Shown here: one piece after another, positions 43,018 to 49,794 of the stretch
Position numbering within the stretch: the stretch's first letter is position 1
Layout: every line of letters begins with the position of its first letter
Assembly: GCA_009773555.1 (NCBI GenBank)
Contig: WSXZ01000037.1
Coordinates: forward strand, 1-49,794
Source of the DNA: Methylocystaceae bacterium
GTDB taxonomy: Bacteria > Pseudomonadota > Alphaproteobacteria > Rhizobiales > Beijerinckiaceae
Length of the DNA stretch: 49,794 nt
Direction of reading: 5' to 3'
Notes under the pieces: model-generated
What the model was told of the DNA's origin: nothing
The model's input: the letters and a program-made list of their open reading frames with translations, nothing else
Databases searched by the model: none
Program-made: the position numbers and the translations under genes

Positions 43018-43416
43018 ATGAAGCTGACCGGTGAGGAAGTGCAGCGTCTGAAAGAGGGGATTAACGCGCTGAGGCCGAACCGCCGGGTCACACTGCGCGA
43101 ACAAATCGGCGCGATCTACGGGCCTTTGATGAAGGCGAAAGGCCGGGGACTGACGAATGCTCAACTTCTCGATTACCTCAGAGAGCAGGGCATTATGATT
43201 TCGGCGCCCTCGCTATTTCGGGTGCTGAGACAGCTTGCCGAACAAAAGGCCCAGCGCGGCTCGAAGCGGGGAAACCGTCCCTTCCGCGCGAATGGGAAAA
43301 TGCGGGCGCCTACGTTATCGGAAATTACAAGGCCCGTATCCATCGGGACCACCGAGTCTGAACCTGTGCTGCGCGCGTCGTCCTTCCGCGTGCGCCGCGA
43401 CCGCGATGAAATCTAG
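43018..43416 (+). CDS. TraK-like oriT-adjacent protein
   Basis: A 132-aa basic protein. The N-terminal half (MKLTGEEVQRLKEGINALRPNRRVTLREQIGAIYGPLMKAKGRGLTNAQLLDYLREQGIMISAPSLFRVLRQL) looks like a helix-turn-helix DNA binder. The C-terminus is Arg-rich and disordered. It is the first plus-strand gene after oriT and precedes TraL- and TraM-like genes, the position of traK in IncP plasmids. TraK binds oriT DNA. The assignment is by synteny more than similarity. Confidence 0.7.
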   Translation: MKLTGEEVQRLKEGINALRPNRRVTLREQIGAIYGPLMKAKGRGLTNAQLLDYLREQGIMISAPSLFRVLRQLAEQKAQRGSKRGNRPFRANGKMRAPTLSEITRPVSIGTTESEPVLRASSFRVRRDRDEI

Positions 43417-43426
43417 GAGATCCGGA

Positions 43427-44113
43427 ATGGACAAGGCGATTTACATGGTCGGCGGCAGCAAGGGTGGCGTCGGCAAGTCCATGGTGACAATGGCGCTGAT
43501 CCATTTTCTGACGGCGCGCGGCGAGGCGGTTGTCGTGGTCGACGCCGACACCTCGAACCCTGACGTCATGCAGAACTATGAGAAAGAGATCCAGTGCGAG
43601 GGCGTCAATCTCGACGATGCTGACGGCTGGATTCGGCTCGTCAATCTCTGTGACGAAAACGCGGATAAGACCGTTATCGTCAACACCGCGGCGCGGAATA
43701 ATCAGGGGGTAGGGGCCTATGGCGTCACGCTGAGCGGCACGCTCGATGAACTGAAGCGGCGCTTGGTGACCTTGTGGGTCGTCAATCGGCAGCGGGATTC
43801 GTTGGAGCTATTGCAGGATTTTCTCGAAGTGATCCCCAATTCAACGGTTCACGTTGTCAAAAACGGCTACTTCGGCGCGGATGAGAAGTTCGAACTCTAT
43901 AACGGCTCGAAGACGCGCAAGGCGATCGAAGGACGGGGCGGCAAGAGCCTACTGTTTCCAGATATGGCGGATCGTGTGAGCGATGACCTCTACAGCAAAC
44001 GCCTCAGCATACGGAAGGCGCTCGCCGATATGCCGATCGGCAATCGCGCCGAATTGAAACGTTGGCTCGCGCAGGTCAATGACGTCTTTTCAGCGGTCGT
44101 GCCGAATGGCTGA
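43427..44113 (+). CDS. traL: TraL-like ParA/MinD-family ATPase
   Basis: A 228-aa P-loop protein. The deviant Walker A is GGSKGGVGKSMV near residue 10 and a switch Asp is in VVVVDADTSNPDVM. Then come DGWIRLVNLCDENADKTVIVNTAARNNQG and TLWVVNRQRDSLELLQDF, characteristic of IncP TraL. It is probably needed for efficient transfer, like VirC1, which places the relaxosome at the secretion channel. GGAG is 8 nt upstream of ATG 43427; a longer frame was rejected. Confidence 0.88.
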   Translation: MDKAIYMVGGSKGGVGKSMVTMALIHFLTARGEAVVVVDADTSNPDVMQNYEKEIQCEGVNLDDADGWIRLVNLCDENADKTVIVNTAARNNQGVGAYGVTLSGTLDELKRRLVTLWVVNRQRDSLELLQDFLEVIPNSTVHVVKNGYFGADEKFELYNGSKTRKAIEGRGGKSLLFPDMADRVSDDLYSKRLSIRKALADMPIGNRAELKRWLAQVNDVFSAVVPNG

Positions 44114-44501
44114 TGGCATGGAAGCCCACGACGCGACCGGCTTTGAAAAGCTGATCGGCCGGACGGCGACGGAAACAGAACGCCGACAGCTTCGTCGTGT
44201 GAAGGAGGTTCTCGGGCTTCGCGACAATGACGCGCTGTGGCTCGTCATCTTCGCGCTTCAATATTACGACAGCCTCTATCGCCAGTTCCCCAAGGCGATT
44301 GCCACCGAGGCGGCGGCCATCATGACGCGCACGCGCGAGACGGCGGACGCGCAAATGCGCGCCGGGGTCGAACAGGCCAAGGCCGACCTCGCCCGCGCCG
44401 TCGCGCTCGCGGCGCAAGACGTCGCGCGAGACGTGGCGCGACGGCAGGCGACGCAGCTCGTCGTCGTTGGAATAGGAATCGGGCGCGCTCTGACCCCGTA
44501 G
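44106..44501 (+). CDS. traM: TraM-like conjugation accessory protein
   Basis: A 131-aa protein with TETERRQLRRVKEVLGLRDNDALWLVIFALQYYDSLYRQFP followed by a helical Ala-rich region and a hydrophobic end (QLVVVGIGIGRAL) that may touch the membrane. It overlaps the TraL-like gene by 8 nt and matches IncP traM in position and in outline. It ends 16 nt before the convergent gene. A run of five T after GGGC at about 44510-44518 could help termination. Confidence 0.75.
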   Translation: MADGMEAHDATGFEKLIGRTATETERRQLRRVKEVLGLRDNDALWLVIFALQYYDSLYRQFPKAIATEAAAIMTRTRETADAQMRAGVEQAKADLARAVALAAQDVARDVARRQATQLVVVGIGIGRALTP

Positions 44502-44517
44502 GCGCCGCGCGGGCTTT

Positions 44518-44751
44518 TTAGGCGTCGCCGTCCCGCGCGCGGAGCAGCGCCCGAATTTCAGTCGCCGCGTGCGACGCGATGACGCTCGCGCGGCGGCGGA
44601 AGAGGCGAAGGGCCTCGCGCGTCTCGACGCAATGCGGGCCATCCGTGCAAATGTGATTATGCAGCTCGTCGTCGGCGCCGCGTCCGCAGGAAGCGCATTC
44701 ACAACGCCGGCATTTCCAGAGAGTCGCGAGCTGGTCGAGTATATCGGTCAT
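44518..44751 (-). CDS. Small Cys-rich protein
   Basis: A 77-aa protein with CRRCECASCG near residue 14 and HNHICTDGPHC in the middle; the Cys/His spacing suggests a zinc-binding fold. The C-terminal half is helical (TREALRLFRRRASVIASHAATEIRALL). The function is unknown. It follows the SSB-like gene in the same direction at short distance, so the two may be one unit. Confidence 0.6.
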   Translation of the reverse strand: MTDILDQLATLWKCRRCECASCGRGADDELHNHICTDGPHCVETREALRLFRRRASVIASHAATEIRALLRARDGDA

Positions 44752-44804
44752 GGCGTCGCCTCGTCGTGAGAGAGAGGGGCCCGCGCGCGGCCCCTCGATG
44801 GCGT

Positions 44805-45182
44805 TTAGCTGGCCTTCTTCCCCTGCATCTTCGCGGCGGGCGCTTCCGCCTTCTTCACCGGCTTGTCGGCAAGGTGCTGAATGTCCTCGACCGCGAAAGT
44901 GTAGCCGAACCGGCGTTCGCCGTTAGCCGCTTTCCATTCGGTCTGTTTCGGCCGCGACGTGATTTGAACCAGGTCGCCGGATTCGAGTTTTTCGCGCGCC
45001 CATTTGATGCGCGATTCCTGCCGGGCAAAGATCGTATGTTCGATCCACTCGGGGTTGTCGATCCACTCGCCGTCGCCGTTCTTGTAGGGGTTGTTCGAGC
45101 AAACGGTAACGACGATGTTGGCGCCGACTTCCTTGAGCCGACCGACGCGGCCGACCTGAATGTGCGTGTTGAGCTGCGAAAT
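44805..45182 (-). CDS. SSB-like OB-fold protein with apparent AUU start
   Basis: A 125-aa protein: ISQLNTHIQVGRVGRLKEVGANIVVTVCSNNPY..., then WIEHTIFARQESRIKWAREKLESGDLVQITSRPKQTEWKAANGERRFGYTFAVEDIQHL and a Lys/Ala-rich tail. The OB-fold pattern matches single-stranded DNA-binding proteins. No ATG, GTG or TTG exists in this frame between the upstream TAA (ending at 45267) and the first conserved residues. AGGAG lies 7 nt before ATT 45182, so AUU is the likely start. An original ATG could have been lost by a small deletion. It would coat transferred DNA. Confidence 0.75.
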   Translation of the reverse strand: MSQLNTHIQVGRVGRLKEVGANIVVTVCSNNPYKNGDGEWIDNPEWIEHTIFARQESRIKWAREKLESGDLVQITSRPKQTEWKAANGERRFGYTFAVEDIQHLADKPVKKAEAPAAKMQGKKAS

Positions 45183-46118
45183 TTTCTCTCTCCTATCGTT
45201 GGGCCTCGGCCCGTTGCAATGGCAGTGTGTAAGCGTCGGGAAAGGAGACGACAGAGCCGCAAGGCCTTAAGGCCGCAGCGGGCGAGCGAAGCGCTCCGCG
45301 CCGGCCACGACGGGGAATTTTGGAGGGCGCGCAGCGCCCGATCGCGAGGAATTGCCGCATAGCGGCAAGGGGAAATTTCTTTGGCGCAGGCGCCGACGTG
45401 GCTCCGCCGGCGCTAGACAAGCCATCAACGAGCAACGGGCGAAGGCCCCGACATGGCGAGAGACGACGCGGCTTTCGACAGCAACAAACAGCCCGCTATC
45501 GTGTTCGCTCACAACGTCGGCCCTCGTCGTACCCCGCCGTTGCGCGCCCCCGCGAGCTGGCGCGGCGTGTGGTCGAATCCGTCTGGTCGGCGTCGATCCG
45601 CCGGGGCGGTACTTCGCTCAAAGGGCGATCTATGAAATCGACGGCGCGTCCTGAGTGACGCGTGACGGCCGCAAGGCTCGTCGTAACCGACTGGCGCGGA
45701 TTTGGGCGCGCGAGATTCAGAGCGTAAGGGACGAAGAGAATAGAAAGTTCGTGCCGACTGCTTATGAAGGCGGAATCGGTAGCGAGCGTGCGTAGGGTAG
45801 AAAACCTAACCGCGATCAAGGAGCCGAGTGGCGTCGAAAGGAAAGGCTAAATTGACCTCGGGTCGAGTTTCGCGAAGCGCCTTATGCAGGTGTGGCCTTT
45901 GTCTCCTGCAGACGCAACGCGTCTGGTTGTTTGATGAAGTCATGCTATGCGCTAATCTGGTGAAGCTGGCAACGCGTCGGCCTTCTCACAGTAACGTTGA
46001 CGGCCAATGGCAGAGTCGGGGATTCGAGAACCAGGATGGCGGTGCTGGCATCTACACTCCGCATCTTGCACTTTCAGAGTGTTCCGCATTCTTATTGATC
46101 GCATACAAGGAGATGTTG
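45183..46118. other. Long gap with a run of short perfect palindromes
   Basis: About 936 nt with no firm gene. The part closest to the SSB-like start (45258-45420) has a series of GC-rich palindromes: GGCCTTAAGGCC, GAGCG-AAG-CGCTC, GGGCGC-GCA-GCGCCC (45325-45339), TTGCCGC-ATA-GCGGCAA (45352-45368) and GGCGC-AGGCGCC. A 60-aa frame at 45453-45635 with a modest ribosome site is possible but unconvincing. The 45660-46118 part shows nothing clear. Confidence 0.5.
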
Positions 46119-46367
46119 ATGCGCGAGATCGTTCTAAGGGACGCGGATAGAGATGGCGAAACGATGAAGGCGCTCGTCGTTCGTTATGACCGCGATCGGT
46201 CGCGTCTCGAACTGGCGGTGCCAAATACGACCGTGGTTTTCGCGCTTTCCGGGGACGGCGGCGAGCGGTTCACGGGAACGCTCGGCGGCCGAACGTTTTA
46301 TTGGGACGCACCGCGCGGCGAAGTACGGCAAAAGACCAGCGTATCGCCGAAAGGCGGAGCGGCGTAA
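46119..46367 (+). CDS. Small protein of unknown function
   Basis: An 82-aa protein, MREIVLRDADRDGETMKALVVRYDRDRSRLELAVPNTTVVFALSGDGGERFTGTLGGRTFYWDAPRG. I chose ATG 46119 because AAGGAG is 6 nt upstream; the long frame above it is not credible. It is beta-rich without recognisable motifs. Small conserved proteins of this kind occur near ArdC genes on mobile elements. It converges on the second ArdC gene. Confidence 0.65.
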   Translation: MREIVLRDADRDGETMKALVVRYDRDRSRLELAVPNTTVVFALSGDGGERFTGTLGGRTFYWDAPRGEVRQKTSVSPKGGAA

Positions 46368-46520
46368 GGAAGACACATCACCTGTTTAGCAGAAGCCCGA
46401 TGGCAAAGAGCCTTAACTCGTGAATCCGGGTCCTCATGGCGCGGCGCCCGCAGCGGCATGTAAGCCGAGGATGAGGTCGTATCAGCGAGCAACAAGGCGT
46501 GCCTGAATTCGAAGGAGCCG

Positions 46521-47432
46521 CTAAGCGGCTGCCTCTTGTTCGTTGCGGCTGAACGCCAGAATGAAATCCGTCGCGGCGCTCGCGGCGGCGGCGGCGGCGA
46601 ATATCGCTTTCTTGTCGTTCTTCAGGATGGTGAGATATTGCGCGATATATTGAGCGTGATCTGGCCTCGGCTCGTTCGTTATGCCAAGCTCCACGCAAAG
46701 GAACACTGCGGCTGTTTCCGCGATCAACTCCTCGAACGCATATGCGCGATCAGCGAAGCGTTTGCCCTTTTCGCGATTGAGGCGACACTCGGCGCCAACC
46801 CAATGGGATAGCTCGTGAAGTATCGTGGCGTAAAACGCTTCCTGCGCCGTGCTCGTCGCCGTGCCGATGAACGCCCGCTCTTCGGGAATGCTGATGCGGT
46901 CGGTCAAATGATTGTAGCATGCTCTCGATCCGCCAAAGTCGATATGCGCGCCCGTCGCCGCGATGACGCGATCGACACTGGCGATGCGCTCGAATAGCAG
47001 TCGCTCGGGTAGCGCCGGCGTCTCGATGAGATACCCGTCAACTTGCGAGGCGTTGAACACCCAGCTCGCGCGCGCGAAGGGAATTTTCCGCTCGCCTTCA
47101 GGGTCGTCAATTGCGGTGGAATCCCCAGATTCGATATGCAGTTCCTTGTAGAAGATGATCGGCGTGCCCTTCTCGCCTTTTCGGACAGTGGCGCCGCGCT
47201 CCTGCCACTGCTTGAATGTCGCCCATTCGTGCGACTCGTAGCCAAGCGATTGCGCGGTGATCCACAGGGATAGAATATTGACGCCGCGATAGGCCCGACC
47301 CGTGGTCGCGTTAATCGGCAACTTCGTACTGGCGGCGCGATGCCAGGGCATCTTGAACTCGCCGACGCCGGCTTCGATGGCGGCAACGATCCGGTCAGTG
47401 ATTTCTTGATGAAGGTCGAAGCGCGATTTCAA
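46521..47432 (-). CDS. ardC: ArdC-like antirestriction protein, copy 2
   Basis: A 303-aa paralogue of the protein at 29012-29911. It begins MKSRFDLHQEITDRIVAAIEAGVGEFKMPWHRA, has VNILSLWITAQ and RKGEKGTPIIFYKEL, then HELSH at residues 206-210 and FEELIAETAAVFLCVELGI. The same residue numbering of the zinc motif in both copies supports paralogy. The start appears to be TTG 47432 with GGAGAG upstream. Sequence divergence between the copies is large, so they are not a recent duplication. Confidence 0.9.
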   Translation of the reverse strand: MKSRFDLHQEITDRIVAAIEAGVGEFKMPWHRAASTKLPINATTGRAYRGVNILSLWITAQSLGYESHEWATFKQWQERGATVRKGEKGTPIIFYKELHIESGDSTAIDDPEGERKIPFARASWVFNASQVDGYLIETPALPERLLFERIASVDRVIAATGAHIDFGGSRACYNHLTDRISIPEERAFIGTATSTAQEAFYATILHELSHWVGAECRLNREKGKRFADRAYAFEELIAETAAVFLCVELGITNEPRPDHAQYIAQYLTILKNDKKAIFAAAAAASAATDFILAFSRNEQEAAA

Positions 47433-47782
47433 GGCTCTCTCCGCTTTGCGAGGCGGTCGCCCCGTGAAAGCCCGTGAGCCGAGGTGCCGGTGAGCGCACC
47501 CGAAGGGCGGCGAAAGCTGAGGGCTTGCCCCTTGCGCTCGTCAGCCGGCGCTTCGGCTAGGGCTGTTCTCTCCGGGGCGTCCGCCAACGACGCGAGAGCA
47601 ATCGAGAACACGCGTATTCAAAAGCGCGCCAACGAGGAAAGAAGACCAAGAAGCCGATGCTAAGGCCTGCGACCGCGCCGCATCGTGCGGCGTCGAGATC
47701 GTCAATCGGGTGGTGTGAGCGCAAAATTGTAGACGACCAGATTTGGCGGACGCTGGGCGCACCCGCTTATCTCACCGGCTGA
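47433..47782. other. Gap between ardC copy 2 and ssb
   Basis: 350 nt in which I see no gene, repeat or clear promoter. It probably contains the ardC promoter and the 3' end of the ssb message. Confidence 0.4.
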
Positions 47783-48133
47783 TTACTCGCCCTCATCCTC
47801 GCCGCTGTCGGCGCGGCTCAGGAGGTCGAACACATTAGCCACAACGTCCACGCCATAAATCGTCTTTCCGTCCTTCTCATACGACGTTTCAGCGATGCGG
47901 CATTCGGCATAGATCGGCGCGCCCTTCCTGACGTTCTTCAACACGAATTGCGCGTCGCGCTCGTTCAGGATCGTGACCGTAACCCAGTCGGTTTTCTCGA
48001 CGCGTTCGCGTGATTTCTTGTCGATCCAACTACGGTTGGTCGCCACGCTAACCTTGGCGATTTTGCCATTGTCGAACGCTTTCGGGTCTTGCCCGACATA
48101 GCCTCGTAAAATGAAAAGATTGGTTGTTCGCAT
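47783..48133 (-). CDS. ssb: Single-stranded DNA-binding protein
   Basis: A 116-aa canonical SSB: MRTTNLFILRGYVGQDPKAFDNGKIAKVSVATNRSW, then RVEKTDWVTVTILNERDAQFVLKNVRKGAPIYAECRI and the OB-fold end YGVDVVANVFDLL. The acidic tail (DSGEDEGE) is short and lacks the usual PF tip that recruits partner proteins. ATG 48133 has GGAG 7 nt upstream; the frame is open further upstream but not conserved. A palindrome and copy 4 of the repeated element lie 60-90 nt upstream. Confidence 0.92.
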   Translation of the reverse strand: MRTTNLFILRGYVGQDPKAFDNGKIAKVSVATNRSWIDKKSRERVEKTDWVTVTILNERDAQFVLKNVRKGAPIYAECRIAETSYEKDGKTIYGVDVVANVFDLLSRADSGEDEGE

Positions 48134-48563
48134 CGATTCGCTCCAAATGATGCGAAGCGATCGCCTCGCAATGTCCCGATACTGGGGACGGTCTTGACAG
48201 ATTGTCAACATTTTATTAGATGTTTTATAGTCATAATGTTGATTTTCAAGACACTTGATGATAGACGCGCTTCGACGCGCCGCAGGTGTGGGGAAACAAA
48301 CAACGTTCCTCGTCCCCACGGGTTCGGCGTCACCGGCGCAGCGAACGAAGTGAAGGACTGCGCCCTCGCGCAGTTGACGACGCGAGCTCGTCGGTACGTT
48401 CGGAAACGTAAGGGAAAGAAATGAAGTTGCACGATGCGCGCGGCTGTGAATGCGAAAGGGATCGTCGCCCGAATGGGCGCCGCCGCCACAGGCGGCCACG
48501 GTCGCGAAACGATTGTAGCCCGGTCCGATAAGGTTCGCCAGAACGCAAAAGGAATACAGGCGA
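48134..48563. other. Divergent ssb / acyltransferase control region
   Basis: 430 nt without a gene. It carries the TTGACA-GAT-TGTCAA palindrome (48194-48208) followed directly by the CATTTTATTAGA core (48209-48220). On the minus strand TTGACA (48208-48203) with an 18-nt spacer and CAGTAT could be the ssb promoter. Confidence 0.5.
48194..48220 (+). promoter_or_regulatory. ssb-side palindrome joined to repeat-motif copy 4
   Basis: The palindrome TTGACA-GAT-TGTCAA abuts CATTTTATTAGA. Its arms double as potential -35 boxes for both strands. The core CANTTTATTAGA agrees with copies 1-3, but the upstream TTGCC part is replaced by TGTCAA. Confidence 0.55.
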
Positions 48564-49619
48564 TTGAAGGGCAGAATCGAAACGCTGGATGAGCTGCGGG
48601 CCTTGGCGATCGGCGCTGTCATGCTGTCGCATTTCGCGCTCGCCTTCGGGTCGCGATCGAGGATCGCCTATTGGCTGAATGTCCCTGATTTCGCGGTCGG
48701 CGTCGATTTGTTCTTTGTGATTTCCGGCTTCCTGATCTTTCAGAACCTCGGCGACCTGACGATTGGCGCCGGAGACTTCCGGCGCGGCGTCGCGTCCTTC
48801 CACGCGCGACGGTTGACGCGGATCGTTCTGCCAGCGTGGGCCGTCATCGGGCTGCTCGCGCTCGCGAAACTTGACAAGCCGGCGGCGAGCGGTTCTGACC
48901 TTTGGTCAGCGGCGGCTTTCGTCGCCAACATTCATTGGGGACGGTGCGAAGTCGATGGCGGTTGCGGCGATGTACTCGCCGCGTCGCATTTCTGGTCGCT
49001 GGCGAGCGAGGCGCAATTCTATCTGCTAGCGCCAGCGCTGCTGCTCGCACGCGGACGGGCGGCAATCTATGCGGCAACGGCGGCGCTCGTCCTGCTCGCC
49101 CCCCTGCCCCGCCCGCACGGCTCGATTCTGTGGACGCTGCGGCCGGACGCGCTGTTGTTTGGCGCCGCGCTCGCGAGCGAAGCGAAGCGCGGCGCCTCTT
49201 GGTTAAAGAAAGCGCCGCCAGCGACCGCCACGATGGCGGTTTGGTGGATGAGTGTTGCGGCGATGGTGGCGCGGGTTGGGGTCGGCGCTTTGTCGGGGCT
49301 GGCGTGGGCGCTCGTCGCGTTGATCAGCGCCGGCGTCTTGTTGACGCGCCTGGACGCCGAGCCCATCGGCGGACGCGTTGGCCACGCCGCCCGGACCGTC
49401 GGCCGGGCATCATTCGCGATTTATCTCGTCCACCTGCCGCTAGTTGCCATAGCGTCCGAAGTCGCGGCCCCAAAGATTGGCGCTCCTAGTGCGATCGTCT
49501 GTTGCCTGGCGGCGATCGGCGCAGCGGCCGCAGTGGTCGAGCTCGCAATCGTAAGGCCGGCTGCCCAACTTGGCCGGCTATGGAGCGCGCTTATCCTATC
49601 TAACAATTTTTTAATTTAG
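48564..49619 (+). CDS. Acyltransferase-3 (OafA/YrhL-type) membrane protein
   Basis: A 351-aa integral membrane protein. The family start is seen in RIETLDELRALAIGAVMLSHFALAFG, with the conserved His. FAVGVDLFFVISGFLIFQNL and RRLTRIVLPAW follow, then about eight more membrane segments and ASFAIYLVHLPLVAIA at the end. Relatives O-acylate surface sugars; on a mobile element this may alter the cell surface, for example phage receptors. The start appears to be TTG 48564. A link with transfer genes is only positional. Confidence 0.85.
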   Translation: MKGRIETLDELRALAIGAVMLSHFALAFGSRSRIAYWLNVPDFAVGVDLFFVISGFLIFQNLGDLTIGAGDFRRGVASFHARRLTRIVLPAWAVIGLLALAKLDKPAASGSDLWSAAAFVANIHWGRCEVDGGCGDVLAASHFWSLASEAQFYLLAPALLLARGRAAIYAATAALVLLAPLPRPHGSILWTLRPDALLFGAALASEAKRGASWLKKAPPATATMAVWWMSVAAMVARVGVGALSGLAWALVALISAGVLLTRLDAEPIGGRVGHAARTVGRASFAIYLVHLPLVAIASEVAAPKIGAPSAIVCCLAAIGAAAAVVELAIVRPAAQLGRLWSALILSNNFLI

Positions 49620-49643
49620 AGCCGCGGCAGCAAACCCCGCTAG

Positions 49644-49655
49644 CAATTTATTAGA
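49644..49655 (+). promoter_or_regulatory. Repeat-motif copy 5
   Basis: GCAATTTATTAGACGG matches the CANTTTATTAGA core plus the CG seen in copy 2. The upstream TTGC part is imperfect (TAGC). The gene it might serve lies beyond the right edge or is the partial frame below. Confidence 0.5.
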
Positions 49656-49696
49656 CGGAACCCCAAGCGCTGATTTCTCTATGCGCCTAAATTACC

Positions 49697-49794
49697 TAGT
49701 GTCCTGACTCTCAATTGGCGCCCAAAAACTCAAGCGGCGTCGGCGGTGACGAGCGCCGCGCGGGCCCGATGGATTTTTTCAAGGATAGCCTCGC
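49697..49794 (-). mobile_element. Possible end of an IS630-like element (right edge)
   Basis: At the right edge the minus strand encodes EAILEKIHRARAALVTADAA and stops at 49730, resembling the C-terminus of a transposase. Outside it lies TAGTGTCCTGAC, starting within CTAG (49696-49699). IS630-family elements insert at the TA of CTAG. The piece is too short for a firm call. Confidence 0.3.

Noticed and set aside
45453-45635. 60-aa plus-strand frame in the long gap
   Set aside because: It has a modest ribosome site but no fold-like pattern, and the end is Arg-rich and low in complexity.
1-49794. CRISPR arrays, rRNA genes, classical repABC or iterons
   Set aside because: I looked for regular direct repeats and for replication genes and saw none in this window.

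Overview
The window reads as part of a large conjugative or integrative element (plasmid or ICE) of an alphaproteobacterium, most likely Hyphomicrobiales (methanotroph or rhizobium relatives). The base composition is visibly GC-rich. The gene complement (large ParB-like protein, DUF6927 protein, two ArdC proteins, VirB-type secretion operon, P-type relaxosome, secreted DUF3761 and IalB proteins) is typical of that group. This assignment is inference from gene content; no rRNA or housekeeping marker is present.

Layout. 1-5.2 kb: an IS110 element, cut by the left edge, lies in frame with a DUF6927 gene. It is followed by a large ParB-like protein, a small unknown protein and a tandem XRE-type regulator. 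5.5-12.0 kb: a complete type III CBASS anti-phage operon on the minus strand (Cap6/TRIP13 ATPase, Cap8, Cap7/HORMA, CD-NTase, Cap4 nuclease-SAVED effector). A tightly coupled plus-strand operon diverges from it: sigma-factor-like protein, small acidic protein, ImmA/IrrE metallopeptidase. I regard this trio as the best candidate for an undescribed CBASS control system. 12.1-16.1 kb: minus-strand operon with a CHC2/Toprim primase-like protein, exported proteins and a small membrane protein. 16.2-28.9 kb: virB1-virB11 plus virD4. VirB11 and virD4 are each broken by a frame-shifting lesion, and virB3 has an abnormal tail. 29.0-29.9 kb: ArdC.

30.4-36.2 kb: a second defence island, a type II CBASS (CapV patatin phospholipase, DncV-like cyclase, Cap2 E1-E2 ligase) without a recognisable Cap3 protease. 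It is preceded by a divergent WYL regulator of the CapW type and an orphan nucleotidyltransferase. 36.3-39.1 kb: DUF3761 protein, an SRAP (YedK) pseudogene with two compensating frameshifts, IalB-like and HNH-like exported proteins, and a ParDE toxin-antitoxin pair. 39.2-44.5 kb: an IncP Tra1-like transfer region. The relaxase and its accessory gene point left and traK-traL-traM-like genes point right. Between them is an oriT with an inverted repeat two bases from a TATCCTG/C nic sequence. 44.5-49.8 kb: a small Cys-rich protein, an SSB-like gene with an apparent AUU start, a second ArdC, a canonical SSB, an acyltransferase-3 protein and possibly the edge of an IS630-like element.

The parts fit one mobile-element lifestyle. 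The relaxosome and T4SS are for transfer, ArdC and SSB proteins for establishment, ParB-like and ParDE for maintenance, and two CBASS systems protect the host. A repeated element with core CANTTTATTAGA, whose full form TTGCCANTTTATTAGA occurs three times, sits in five regulatory gaps, including those before virB1, traK and ssb. It suggests one shared control of transfer and establishment genes.
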